Shown here: positions 11,301 to 22,548 of the stretch, one piece after another | How positions within the stretch are numbered: position 1 is the first letter of the stretch | Layout: the number at the start of each line of letters is the position of its first letter | NCBI RefSeq assembly: GCF_963576615.1 | Contig: NC_088714.1 | Coordinates: forward strand, 39,966,572-40,030,571 | Source of the DNA: Watersipora subatra | Lineage: Eukaryota > Bryozoa > Gymnolaemata > Cheilostomatida > Watersiporidae | DNA length: 64,000 nt | Reading direction: 5' to 3' | Notes under the pieces: generated by a model | Database searches by the model: none | Seen by the model: the letters and a program-made list of their open reading frames with translations, nothing else | What the model was told of the DNA's origin: nothing | Made by a program: the position numbers and the translations under genes

Positions 11301-14300
11301 TTTTGACAGCGATATGTAACAGAAATAAATATTAATAAAATAAATATTTAACTATCTCAAACTTATGTTTTACAATAATAAAACAAACATTAATTCAAGC
11401 CGTAGACCTAACCTACTGTACGTAATTTAACTAACAACAGCAATAATGAAATATGTTTATTAAATCTCTTATTATATTGAAATGCAATATTAAAAGTAAA
11501 ACGGCAAGCTGCCGTGTAATACACAATTTGAAAGTTGGTTGTTGGTTAAAATAAATATTAATTCAAGCTGTAGACCTAAACTACTGTACGTAATTTAACT
11601 AACAACAGCAATAATCAAATATGTTTATTATAGCTCTGAAATGCAATATTACAAGTAAAATATATTGTAATATAGTTTGAAAGTTGGTTGTGTTGAATGC
11701 AGAACGGTTTTGACAACGATATGTAACAGAAATAAATATTAATAAAATAAACATTTAACTATCTGAAACTTATGTTTACAATAATAAAATAAATATTAAT
11801 TCAAGCTGTAGACCTAGCCTACTGTACGTAATTTAACTAACAACAACAATGCCAACAATAAAGAAATATGTTTATTATATCTCTGAAATGCAATATTAAA
11901 CGTTAAACGGCAAACTGATGTGTAATATACAGTTTGAAAGTTGGTTGTGTTGTGATGAATGTAGAATGGTTTTGACAGCGATATGTAGCAGAGAGCAAGC
12001 GTTGGCATTTACGCGTCTGGAAGTTTTATGCAAACTGGAGTGAAATCAAGAAATATTCTTGTCATAAAAGGGCGTTGTAGTAACGCCCTTCCTTGTAGAT
12101 AAGATGTAAAGAAATCTGGCTGATGTTCTAGATAATTTGAAAAACCTTCGGTAATTGGACAAAGACGTAGGCTGATAAACTGTGTTCCACATTTTCGTAC
12201 CCGTAAATCGGTCTACGCCTCAAACAGTAGACAAACAGTACACAGTAAACAGTTCTACTATCTGTCGCACGGCTTTATTGGCGTTTCGTAGGTCGGTCGA
12301 AACTATTAATAAACCAAGGCGTTCAAGCGTTTTGTGGCGATTTGTGGCAAGACTTTATCGTTCTATTCTCTGTCGCTCGGCGTTTCAATTTCCGGTCTTA
12401 ACTTTTATTAAACGAAGCTTTTCAAGCGTTTTGTGACGATTTTCGTCCTAATAAATCTGTCTATTTATGTATAATCCGATCAGATGGGTTAGTTTTAGGA
12501 ATTTGCGTCAACATTTCAAAGGCTTGGTAACATATTTAAATAGGTTTATATGCGTTTTGTATTATTATTATACTTAAACGACTTTACTGAAAAATAGTTA
12601 AATTTGTTGATAGGATTTCGTTGCAAGGGTTTGGTGACGGCCGTTAACGGATATTTTTTTGGGAGTTGTGTGCACATGTGCATTTATCATAATTCTCCCA
12701 ATCAATCGTTTCACTCTTGCTTGGTCGTGGGAATATTAATTCAAGCTGTAGACCTAAACTACTGTACGTAATTTAAATAACAACAGCAATAATGATATAT
12801 GTTTATTATATCTCCTATTATATTGAAATGCAATATTAAAAGTAAATTGCAAGCTGCCGTGTAATATACAATTTGAAAGTTGTTTGTTGGTTAAAATAAA
12901 TATTAATTCAAGCTGTAGACCTAAATTACTGTAAGTAATTAAACTAACAACAGCAATAATCAGATATGTTTATTATATATCTGAAATGCAATATTACAAG
13001 TAAAATATATTGTAATATACAGTTTGAAAGTTGGTTGTGTTGAATGTAGAACGGTTTTGACAGCGATATGTAACAGAAATAAATATTAATAAAATAAATA
13101 TTTAACTATCTCAAACTTATGTTTTACAATAATAAAATAAACATTAATGCAAGCCGTAGACCTAACCTACTGTACGTAATTTAACTAACAACAGCAATAA
13201 TGAAATATGTTTATTAAATCTCTTATTACATTTTATATTGAAATGCAATATTAAAAGTAAAATGGCAAGCTGCCGTGTAATACACAATTTGAAAGTTGGT
13301 TGTTGGTTCAAATAAATATAAATTCAAGCTGTAGACCTAAACTACTGTACGTAATTTAACTAACAACAGCAATAATCAAATATGTTTATAATAGCTCTGA
13401 AATGCAATATTACAAGTAAAATATATTGTAATATACAGTTTGAAAGTTGGTTGTGTTGAATGTAGAACAGTTTTGACAGCGATATGTAACAGAAATAAAT
13501 ATTAATAAAATAAATATTTAACTATCTCAAACTTATGTTTTACAATAATAAAACAAACATTAATTCAAGCCGTAGACCTAACCTACTGTACGTAATTTAA
13601 CTAACAACAGCAATAATGAAATATGTTTATTAAATCTCTTATTATATTGAAATGCAATATTAAAAGTAAAACGGCAAGCTGCCGTGTAATACACAATTTG
13701 AAAGTTGGTTGTTGGTTAAAATAAATATTAATTCAAGCTGTAGACCTAAACTACTGTACGTAATTTAACTAACAACAGCAATAATCAAATATGTTTATTA
13801 TAGCTCTGAAATGCAATATTACAAGTAAAATATATTGTAATATAGTTTGAAAGTTGGTTGTGTTGAATGCAGAACGGTTTTGACAACGATATGTAACAGA
13901 AATAAATATTAATAAAATAAACATTTAACTATCTGAAACTTATGTTTACAATAATAAAATAAATATTAATTCAAGCTGTAGACCTAGCCTACTGTACGTA
14001 ATTTAACTAACAACAACAATGCCAACAATAAAGAAATATGTTTATTATATCTCTGAAATGCAATATTAAACGTTAAACGGCAAACTGATGTGTAATATAC
14101 AGTTTGAAAGTTGGTTGTGTTGTGATGAATGTAGAATGGTTTTGACAGCGATATGTAGCAGAGAGCAAGCGTTGGCATTTACGCGTCTGGAAGTTTTATG
14201 CAAACTGGAGTGAAATCAAGAAATATTCTTGTCATAAAAGGGCGTTGTAGTAACGCCCTTCCTTGTAGATAAGATGTAAAGAAATCTGGCTGATGTTCTA

Positions 14301-14902
14301 GATAATTTGAAAAACCTTCGGTAATTGGACAAAGACGTAGGCTGATAAACTGTGTTCCACATTTTCGTACCCGTAAATCGGTCTACGCCTCAAACAGTAG
14401 ACAAACAGTACACAGTAAACAGTTCTACTATCTGTCGCACGGCTTTATTGGCGTTTCGTAGGTCGGTCGAAACTATTAATAAACCAAGGCGTTCAAGCGT
14501 TTTGTGGCGATTTGTGGCAAGACTTTATCGTTCTATTCTCTGTCGCTCGGCGTTTCAATTTCCGGTCTTAACTTTTATTAAACGAAGCTTTTCAAGCGTT
14601 TTGTGACGATTTTCGTCCTAATAAATCTGTCTATTTATGTATAATCCGATCAGATGGGTTAGTTTTAGGAATTTGCGTCAACATTTCAAAGGCTTGGTAA
14701 CATATTTAAATAGGTTTATATGCGTTTTGTATTATTATTATACTTAAACGACTTTACTGAAAAATAGTTAAATTTGTTGATAGGATTTCGTTGCAAGGGT
14801 TTGGTGACGGCCGTTAACGGATATTTTTTTGGGAGTTGTGTGCACATGTGCATTTATCATAATTCTCCCAATCAATCGTTTCACTCTTGCTTGGTCGTGG
14901 GA
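8393..14902. repeat. 2170-bp tandem repeat, 3 identical units
   Basis: Units lie at 8393-10562, 10563-12732 and 12733-14902. I saw no difference between them in the lines compared. Each unit starts with TTCAAGCTGTAGACC monomers at (unit 1) 8400, 8577, 8808, 8983, 9224, 9392 and 9630. These alternate about 168-177 and 231-241 bases, so three dimers of about 410 bases plus one monomer. A unique tail of about 0.7 kb follows (9840-10562). The tail holds the hairpin AAGGGCGTTGTAGTAACGCC-CTT and the palindrome TGCACATGTGCA. The reading frames inside (64 and 84 codons, repeated three times) show no domain and are not called as genes. Confidence 0.95.
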
Positions 14903-16233
14903 TTAAATTACTAAATGACTATTCATTACATATGAAAATGTATGTCATTGGTTAGGCTAATCAACACAGGCACCCGAATGCAGAGCTGAGGTCATTTAGG
15001 CAAAGGAGTCATTGCAGGGCAACAAAGAGTTGTCCCTTCTCTTATTCAAAAGGAGATTCACAGGCTTATACATTGTTTTTTTCTCAACTATTATAGGCAT
15101 ATGTCAGTGTAACGCAGTAGTAACACATCAGAATAAGCAAGTAAAACCTTAGCATGAGCTGAAACATTATCCAAAGTCTAGCCGCTTTCTGTCAAGGTAA
15201 AAACTGTTGAACTTTTAAACTAAATGAATCAAGAGAACCCCAGTAAATAATCTGTCTTAATAAATTATTTTACCGCAACTTAAAGATTCTTGTTACACCT
15301 AGCCCTAACTAGGGCACAAAAAGAACAATCTCAAGACCATGATAAACTATGAAATCTTTGCAAAAAACAACTAATAAAATAATAAAACATTAAAATTAAT
15401 ACTAAAAGTGATGTCAATGGACATTAGTCAGATATATAGAACAAAAGTGTGCTCCATTGTAGATATGAGCGAGTGGTACTGCTATTTAGCCCCTTAATGT
15501 TTGTCGATTTAGGAGAGACAGATGGCCAGAGACCTTATCAGATTTATTGTTTAGTTCATATAACTTCATGATCGCAATGTGTCTCATGGTGGAGGAGATC
15601 TCATCGATGGATTGAGGCTACAGGCTGAGGTGGACCTTATGAGTAGCGGGGCATCTTTCGGTTAGAGTAGGTCTTATTGTTTTTAATGTAGAAAAAAGGC
15701 CTCTTTGTTTAGTAAAAAATATTAATAGCCACATATATAGATGATTAGTTGAAAGCTTTACAGTATAACATTGGTTCTTAACCTTGTTGGTGTACTGAAC
15801 TCCACCAGTTTCATATGCACTTTCACTGAACCCTTCTTTATTGAAAAATAAAATTTTTTTTATGTCAACAACATGCATGTAGGTACATGTTTACTGGTTC
15901 ACAAAACGAACTGTAGATTACCATCACTGTGTTCAAAGAACAAAACTAATACAATGCTTGAGCTCGCAACAAATTACACATCTTGTCACAAAGACATGGC
16001 CTGCAGATCAGTGACTTCTGTTGCATTGGATGGACCTCCACAAAACCATTGAGGCTGACTCAGCGAACCCTTAGGGTTCTATGAAACCCAGGTTAAGAAA
16101 CACTGCAGTATAATAAGCAAGTGTTCACTAATAACTGTAGAAACCAGCACGTGTATGTGCCTGAGATGACCTTCAGTCAACCAAAGCTTGATGTTAGTGC
16201 AATGCAAACATTGAGTTGTTGCAGCAAACTTAC
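14903..16233. other. no gene seen
   Basis: This is the unique sequence after the tandem array. It should contain further exons of the minus-strand gene at 16234-18317 if that gene is real, but none could be picked out. The open frame 15618-15878 has no recognisable features. Confidence 0.35.
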
Positions 16234-16479
16234 CTGAGCTATTGTGAGAGTCAACAGTCAAACCTTGCTCTTGCTCTGTTATCTCAGCATTGTTGCAGTT
16301 GGAGCTCATTGAATTGGCACGAGAGGGCAATATACTGATATTGTATAAGGGGGAGCTATTGCAGGATAAGGCTGGTCTGTTTAAGAGAAGGTGAAGATTG
16401 TGCCGAGGTGACTCCTGAAAGCTATATCTAGCAGGTGTTCTTCTACTGAGAGGCACCCGTCGGATAAAAGGGGAGTCGT
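16234..16479 (-). CDS. unrecognised gene: Ser/Arg-rich exon
   Basis: The acceptor is TTTTCTTTCGTAG and the donor is the near-ideal TCAG|GTAAGT at 16233. Its 81 full codons encode DDSPFIRRVPLSRRTP, then NLHLLLNRPALSCNSSPLYN and an acidic Asn-rich end. Low-complexity but varied codon use and strong splice sites argue for a real exon. Confidence 0.55.
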
Positions 16480-18317
16480 CTACGAAAGAAAACGGCGCGC
16501 AACACCAAATCACTGCTCTGGCCACATGTTTTATTCAAAAATATTGTTGCAAAGAATAGTGTAAACGATAGCTACACAACTGCATTGAAAAAACAGCAAA
16601 AGGAAAATGTTCCGTTTTATAAGTACAAACACTTAAATATACAGCAACCAGTCTTATTTGTCAGAAGGAAAACTCAATATTTTATGTATTAAGCCAGCTA
16701 TAGAAAAAGTGCAATTGATTTACTACAATTGATTCACTATACAGTTTGTTATACAGATGTGCCATTCACGGTGATTGTAAGCTGTATCCTTGTGCTATGA
16801 TATGCTTGGTTCATAGTGAATCGTGTACTAATCGTATAAAATGCACAGTATAGGTTTCTGAATGGTGTTTAGATTTCATATACTGTATATTATTCGGAGT
16901 GTTTCACACTTGAGCAATAGAGCTCCGTATAACACATACATTAACAGCACAAGCCAGACTAGTGTATTATCGCATGAGAATTTGTTGATAGGTACTAGTG
17001 TTGGGCCGGTATCTAATTTAGTGCCGGATCGGATATCCTTGCACATTTTTATCGGTGTTTCCGGTATCGGTATCCTCGGTATTTACCATCTTCGGTATCC
17101 TTTGCCAACTAAGAAAGTTCGGTATTGTCGGTACTATTGTTCGGTATGTGGTTATCAGTGTGTCTTTAAATGGTTTAAACTTTAAATCATAACTGTCTCA
17201 AACATTTTTTATCGTTGTGCAAAAAATAGCCTGTGCAAAAAAAAAAATTTTTTAGTCAGCAGTATATTGTTACGGCAAAGAGACTCCTTGTTTTAGAAAG
17301 CCAAAAAAGAAAAGATGGAAATATAATTTTCATGATAGATGTTTTTATTCTTTATTCTATTAAAAAATATAGTTATTAATACAAACGTTATGTATAATAA
17401 AGAACAGATAGATAATGGCAAGGGGCTCTCTTTGTTAAATATACTGAAACAGTTTAAAAAAAATCTTACTATCACATATTGTAATCAGGTAATGTAATCA
17501 CATAATTATACGCAGTCCAATTAGAGTCCAGTCCCGTTAGAGTCTTTATACGTCCTCCCATCTGTGTAGAACTCCCAAACCTTCGAGGCTGGTGGCATTA
17601 TCAATGTAACGTAATATAATAGTAGATACAGTAAGCGTGGAAATTTTCGTTGAATTTGTTCGCCAATGCGTGCTGAGAGTAGCATGTTCGTCATGAAACG
17701 TTTTAAAAATCTCTCCGGATATCCATAGGCCCATAACCATTTACCGGTAAGATTTTGCGGATAAATACCGATCATATCAAACCGGCCGCGGATACCTAGC
17801 TGACACCGAAAATGATTGGTTTCCTCGGATACCGAGAATCCCTCGGTATCGGTAAGAGCGGATAACTCAATACCGGCCCAACACTAATAGGTACTGACGT
17901 ACTTGGCGATCTAATAGAGCTGTGCAGGATCTGTGATGAGTCAGGTGAATAGAAGCCACCAGGAGTTAGTAATAACGATTGTAGAAGCGGAGTATGGGGA
18001 ACCATGTGTACGGACGTATCAGTCATGCTCCAGAAGATACCTGTGAATTGGAACCACTATTTTGGTTAGATTAAAACTTGCCATTTTGATTTAATTAGCT
18101 TCTAATAAGTTGAATAAAATATCAAGAAATCGAAAAGGCAAAACTGCTCATATTTGTCCTGTATGATCACCAATAAACATGCTGGAGAAAGCAATAGTTA
18201 GTGGAACATAAAATATTAAAAACAACATAATGCGACTAAAGGTTATGCTAACAGAGATCAAAATCAGTTTCTGAAGCACAAAAAACTGTAAACCTTTATC
18301 TGAACGCCATGGCCATA
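16234..18317 (-). CDS. unrecognised minus-strand gene, three internal exons
   Basis: Three exons on the minus strand chain together, each starting and ending in phase 1 with GT-AG borders: 18317-18171, 18040-17903 and 16479-16234. The joined product has a hydrophobic segment (ITFSRIMLFLIFYVPLTIAF) followed by SSMFIGIFWSMTDTS, which suggests a membrane span ending in a polar tail. A Ser/Pro/Arg-rich region follows, with motifs such as SPFIRR, SRRTPARYSF and RPALSCNSSPL. This pattern suggests a regulated cytoplasmic or nucleoplasmic domain of a membrane protein. I do not recognise the family. Start and stop exons are not identified. The 17902-16480 intron carries a hAT-like MITE. Consistent phases across three exons are the main support. 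Confidence 0.5.
16996..17886. mobile_element. hAT-type MITE with 8-bp target duplication
   Basis: Terminal inverted repeats TAGTGTTGGGCCGGTAT (left, 16996) and ATACCGGCCCAACACTA (right, ending 17886) are perfect over 17 bases. The element is flanked by the direct repeat ATAGGTAC at 16988-16995 and 17887-17894. An 8-bp duplication with a (C/T)AGTG-type end is characteristic of the hAT superfamily. The internal sequence repeats CGGTATCGGTATCC-like motifs and encodes no transposase, so the element is non-autonomous. It lies in an intron of the minus-strand gene, next to the donor. Confidence 0.9.
17903..18040 (-). CDS. unrecognised gene: Ser/Pro-rich exon
   Basis: The acceptor is TTCCAATTCACAG and the donor is CCAA|GTACGT at 17902. 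The 45 full codons include SMTDTSVHMVPHTPLL and LTPGGFYSPDSSQIL. It joins the exons on both sides in phase 1. The MITE with its target duplication starts only 8 bases beyond the donor GT. Confidence 0.5.
18171..18317 (-). CDS. unrecognised gene: exon with membrane segment
   Basis: The acceptor is the pyrimidine-rich GTTTTTTTCTCAACTACTTG ending CCAAG before 18317. The donor ATTG|GTGATC starts at 18170. The exon encodes WPWRSDKGLQFFVLQKL and then about 20 hydrophobic residues. The acceptor is ambiguous, since alternatives exist up to 18390. The intron to the next exon is only 130 bases. Confidence 0.4.
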
Positions 18318-20714
18318 CTTGGCAAGTAGTTGAGAAAAAAACCGGGAGATTAACGGTAAATGTTGTAGTTGAATCTGAAGCCTGCTGTACAAGCACACAG
18401 AGCACTGTCACCTAGGATTAATCTACCAGGTACCATTGATTTCTCTGAACATGGTAAATGGACAAGGTAGAGAGCCAGATGGCTGAGATACAGAGAAGCC
18501 AGTAAAACAAAGGAAAATTCTGACAGTGAACAGATAAACACACTAGTATATTCTCTCAAAGAACAGGCTGAAGGTACTATTCTATTCAGAGGCATTCCTG
18601 AAAATGCCCATGATGAAGTGTTATCAGCATTTGATGACAACCTGTATTTTGGAGTACAAACAACATGGTTGTTGAAAAAGCCAAGTTCAACAAACTTGTT
18701 CAAAATGGAGAAGAAATGGATATACTTATAGACTATATCGACAAGCAGAATACTGTGAGTAAGGTGCCTTACGTGAAGAACTTATCAGAGACAGAATAGT
18801 CGTTGGAGTAGATGATGACCAGTTCAGCAATAAATTAGTCTGAAGCAGATATCACACTGGCAAATACAGTCCAAATCAGTCGCAGATATGAAGCTGCTAA
18901 ACGGGCTAAAACTATTGTACGTCTAACTACCACAGGTATGATGGAAAGCGTGAAGTCAAATCACAGCAGACCTAAACCAAGGAGTAGTTGCGACAAAACA
19001 ATGTCTAAGTTCAAAAGCAAGCAAATGCAACAGGTGTGGAAATAAAAACCCTCACAACAAATCACAGTGCCTAGCAAGTAAATCTAAATGCAGATTCTTT
19101 AAGAAAATTGGACATTGGCAGATAGTATGCTGTAACAAACCAGCTCACATCACAGAAATTGCAGGCAATGACAGTGATACAATATTTCTTGGTGAAATAA
19201 ATTCCCATTTGCAGAATGACAAACCATGGAAGGTAAATCTAATAGTCAGATTCAGCAATAAACTAGAACGTAAAGTGCAGTTCCAAGTTTATTCTGGTGC
19301 AGAGGTAGCAGTAGGCCTATGTGGTATGCAGACGTATGGAGGTGACCAGAAAAAGCTCCAGCCATCAAAGAAAAACGGCTTGGTCCAGGTGGTATAAATT
19401 TACTTATGATAGGTCAGATAGAGGCGCTATTGCGAGTTGCCAATAGGACTATTATATTAAAAAAATTTATGTAGTAGATAACCAGAATTCAAACTGATTG
19501 AGTAAATATGTTTGTATATCTCTAGGTCTCATACAATGTAATACTAAATATGTGTATAATATTGATACTAATGTGGATAAATCTGCTAAATTTATTAATG
19601 AATTTTCTGATGTATTTCAGACTTGGGCAAAGTTAATGTTACAAAGCCATACAGAATTCAGCTAAGGGAAGATGTGAAAACCACCGCGTTACACGTGCCA
19701 TACAAGGTGTCTCAACCGCGACTATTGATAGTAAAAAACAATTACATGTATATGAAATGGAAAGTAAGGGTATAATATCTAAAGCAATTATTTCAACAGA
19801 CTGGTGCTATGGCATGTTGCAAGCACCTAAAGAAGATCCTACTCAAATTCGTCTGCGTAATGACTTGACTAAACTGAATAGCGCAGTAAAGCGCTATTCA
19901 GTAACAGCATAAAGATATCAGGAGCTAAATTTATGACCAAACTATATGTAGATGCAAATTCTGGATATTATCAGATACCGTTGGACAAAAACCCTCGACT
20001 ATTAACCAAATTCATAACTCCATCTAGAAATTACTGCTACAATCGAGTACCTTTTGGCCTCATCAGTTCAGGAGATATATTGCAACGATGCATGTTCGAT
20101 ATTCTCGATGAACTCTACAATGTTGCGTGCCTTATGGACGATCCGTTAATTTACAGTACTATTAGTGAGGGGAAACATGACAACAGTGTACGCTAAGTGC
20201 TGAACCGTCTCAAAAAGTCGGAATGGCTTTAAACCCTAAGAAATGTTTGTTCATTAGGAATTCAGAATAATACTTGGGCCATGTCATCAGTGAGCAAGGT
20301 TGCAGCCAGACCCGAACCGCAAACAAGGCATTTTGGAGTTGCCTGACCCTTCTTGAATTAAAGATCTACAGTCATTTATTGGATCTATAAACCAACAAAG
20401 CTAACAAAGAAGCGAAAAGATGTGTGCAAACACTGAAAAATCTCAAGAAAGCTGCTGACCTGTATCTTGCTTAACTCTCCGACTGCAACACTTCGATACA
20501 CAACGATTACTCTCTTGCAAAGATGCTCATGGGTAGACGACTCCGGACTGATTTACCTGCAGATCCAGACAATCTCATGCCCAACACACCAGACCACCAT
20601 CTCATTGCAGGTAAAGAGCAAGATTACAAAACTAAGATGAAAATTTTTGTGACAGTCGCCAATGCTAAGGAGCTTCCGAAACTCAGTACAGGCAATCTAG
20701 TATATATATATATA

Positions 20715-21254
20715 TACAGTCAAACATGGATAACTCGCCCACGGATAGCTCGAACACATGGTTAATTCGAACGGTTTCTTTGGTCCATTCCCACGTAATG
20801 ATTAATTGCTATAGGTAACTCGAACTCAACACTGTTAATTCGAACTGTTTTTTGCCCAACGGCTACCGAAACGGTTGTTATCGCTTTAGAAAATCACTTT
20901 ATTCAAAGCCATAGAGGTAAACCTCATCTTTTCGTAATTCATAAGCGTCGTTATTACCACCATCGGCAAAATATTTTTGTCAACGACTTTTCTAAAGGTT
21001 TGGTGAAATTTGATTTATACTGCTATACGATGAATAGCACGGGCTAGCCGGGTCACGCGCGCAAGGATTTTCGCCACGCACATACAAAACAAAAACAGCA
21101 TGTTGTTTTTGTTTTGTATGTGCATGGCGAAAATCCTTGAGTGCGTGACCCGGCTAGCCCGTGATGAATAGTTTTCCGACGTTGATTCCGTGTTGAATCA
21201 ATGTCGAAAAACGTTGCTCGGTCCTGTGAAGTTCGAGTTATCCGTGTTTGACTG
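20715..21254 (+). mobile_element. TA-flanked MITE, copy A (pogo/Tc1-mariner type ends)
   Basis: The left end is CAGTCAAACATGGATAACTC and the right end is its inverse GAGTTATCCGTGTTTGACTG. TATA runs flank both ends, consistent with TA target duplication. It is a deletion derivative of the family: it shares the left 460 bases with the copy at 22549 and then jumps to the terminal repeat. It carries the nested palindrome at 21038-21163. It lies inside the decayed Gypsy reading frame. Confidence 0.8.
21038..21163. mobile_element. nested 126-bp palindromic (foldback) insertion with 8-bp duplication
   Basis: The left arm starts CACGGGCTAGCCGGGTCACG and the right arm ends CGTGACCCGGCTAGCCCGTG. The arms are near-perfect inverses of about 60 bases meeting at AAAACAGCATGTTGTTTT. 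It is flanked by the direct repeat ATGAATAG at 21030-21037 and 21164-21171 (nine bases if the shared G is counted). An 8- or 9-bp duplication and almost no unique centre suggest a hAT- or Mutator-type foldback MITE. Confidence 0.8.
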
Positions 21255-21260
21255 TATATA

Positions 21261-22094
21261 CAGTCAAACATGGATAACTCGAACTTCACGGGACCGAACG
21301 AAAGTGTTCGAATTATCAGAGCGTTCAAGTTATCAGAGCACTGTCACAAGTCCATGTATTTACTTATTTATTAGTAGATACATGTACATATACAAAATAT
21401 AATATAAATCAAAAGCACAAATGGCTTGTTTCAAATTAAATGCTTCTAATGTAAAGTTTAAAACGTTTTTTATCAAAAAGTATAGAGATTTTTCTATCAC
21501 TTGAGATTGGTTTGTTGTTTGAGGTGATGTTATGCCAGGACATTTTTTAGATTGACATTGGCAAAACTTGATCGTTGTTGAAATGCTCAAAAGAAAAGAC
21601 ATCTTTTTCTTTTGAGCGTTTTACCAACAATCAATTTTGCCGATTTTTCTTGAAATTTATGCAAAGATTACCTCACTTTTAACTATGAGGTCAACAGAAC
21701 ACTATTTTCTCATGAAAACCTCAATAAATAATATTCACAAACAAACAAACTTTACCTTGCTTCCAAAGGGCGATCGCTAAGCGGATGTTTAGTATAAATC
21801 AAATTTCACCAAACCTTTAGAAAAGTCGTTGACAAAAATATTTTGCCGATGGTGGTAATAACGACGCTTATGAATTATGAAAAGATGAGGTTTACCTCTA
21901 TGGCTTGGAATAAAGTGATTTTCTAAAGCGATAACAACCGTTTCGGTAGCCGTTGGGCAAAAACAGTTCGAATTAACAGTGTTGAGTTCGAGTTATCTAT
22001 AGCAATTTATCATTATGAAGGAACGGACCAAAGAAACCGTTCGAATTAACCATGTGTTCGAGCTATCCGTGGGCGAGTTATCCATGTTTGACTG
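21261..22094 (-). mobile_element. TA-flanked MITE, copy B (inverted)
   Basis: It belongs to the same family as copy A but lies in the opposite direction, separated only by TATATA. Its left end CAGTCAAACATGGATAACTC leads into GAACTTCACGGGACCGAAC. Its right end GGGCGAGTTATCCATGTTTG ends ACTG at 22094. It lacks the nested palindrome. Together A and B make a large inverted repeat with arms of about 300 bases (20715-21020 against 21790-22094). Confidence 0.8.
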
Positions 22095-22380
22095 TATATA
22101 TATATATATCTATATATGTGTGACCTTAACAGACATTGTACAGTTACACAAAATCTATCTGGCAGATCCCATGTAATCAGTACTGGTAATGGAATGATAG
22201 GCAGAAATAGACACTCTCTATCTGCTTTACCAAGTCCAGCCTCAAGTCCACAGTATCAGTTTAGCTACCTAGTGAAGCAGCAGCTCCAGAGTTGACATCA
22301 TCGAGAACCCCGATTGTTACACCAACCGACGCACGTAGAACGTCATCTCAGGTTTCACATCGCCCTGAATGCCTGAATTA

Positions 22381-22546
22381 TAAGCAGTTAAGCGGTTAAC
22401 TTCAAATTTGATAACATGTTTTGTTTAATTTTTTGAGACTACACTGTGAAAGTTTTTGAAGACATTCAAGAATTGATTTTGCAAGGTTTGTAATAAAGGA
22501 GATGTACTATTATGCTTATGTAGATTTATGTATAGCTTTGACCTTA
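22381..22546. other. short spacer after the Gypsy remnant
   Basis: This is AT-rich sequence between the end of the decayed Gypsy integrase and the next MITE. No feature is seen. Confidence 0.4.
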
Positions 22547-22548
22547 TA

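Larger units (their letters stand above)
18435..22380 (+). pseudogene. decayed Ty3/Gypsy retrotransposon, interrupted by MITEs
   Basis: Fragments in several frames follow the order of a Gypsy element. A Gag core begins at about 18480 (WLRYREASKTKENSDSEQ, later IRDRIVVGVDDDQ). Two CCHC knuckles lie near 19025-19140. A protease remnant at about 19290 has its active site changed to YSGAE. The RT core at 19933-20196 has YVDANSGYYQI, VPFGLISSG and LMDD. An integrase C-terminus (MLMGRRLRTDLPADPDNL) starts at 20523. Its end resumes after the MITEs at about 22160 with GRNRHSLSALP. RNase H and the integrase core are deleted, and stops and frameshifts are frequent. No LTRs were found. It is clearly older than the element at 28441. 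Confidence 0.85.

Noticed and set aside
9644-14606. 64- and 84-codon ORFs repeated three times at 2170-base spacing
   Set aside because: They are identical copies caused by the tandem units. There is no domain or start context, and part overlaps satellite monomers.
16862-17185. 107-codon plus-strand ORF
   Set aside because: It crosses the border of the hAT MITE and consists largely of its GGTATCGG repeats.
18350-18703. 117-codon minus-strand ORF
   Set aside because: It is mostly the antisense of the decayed Gypsy gag on the plus strand.
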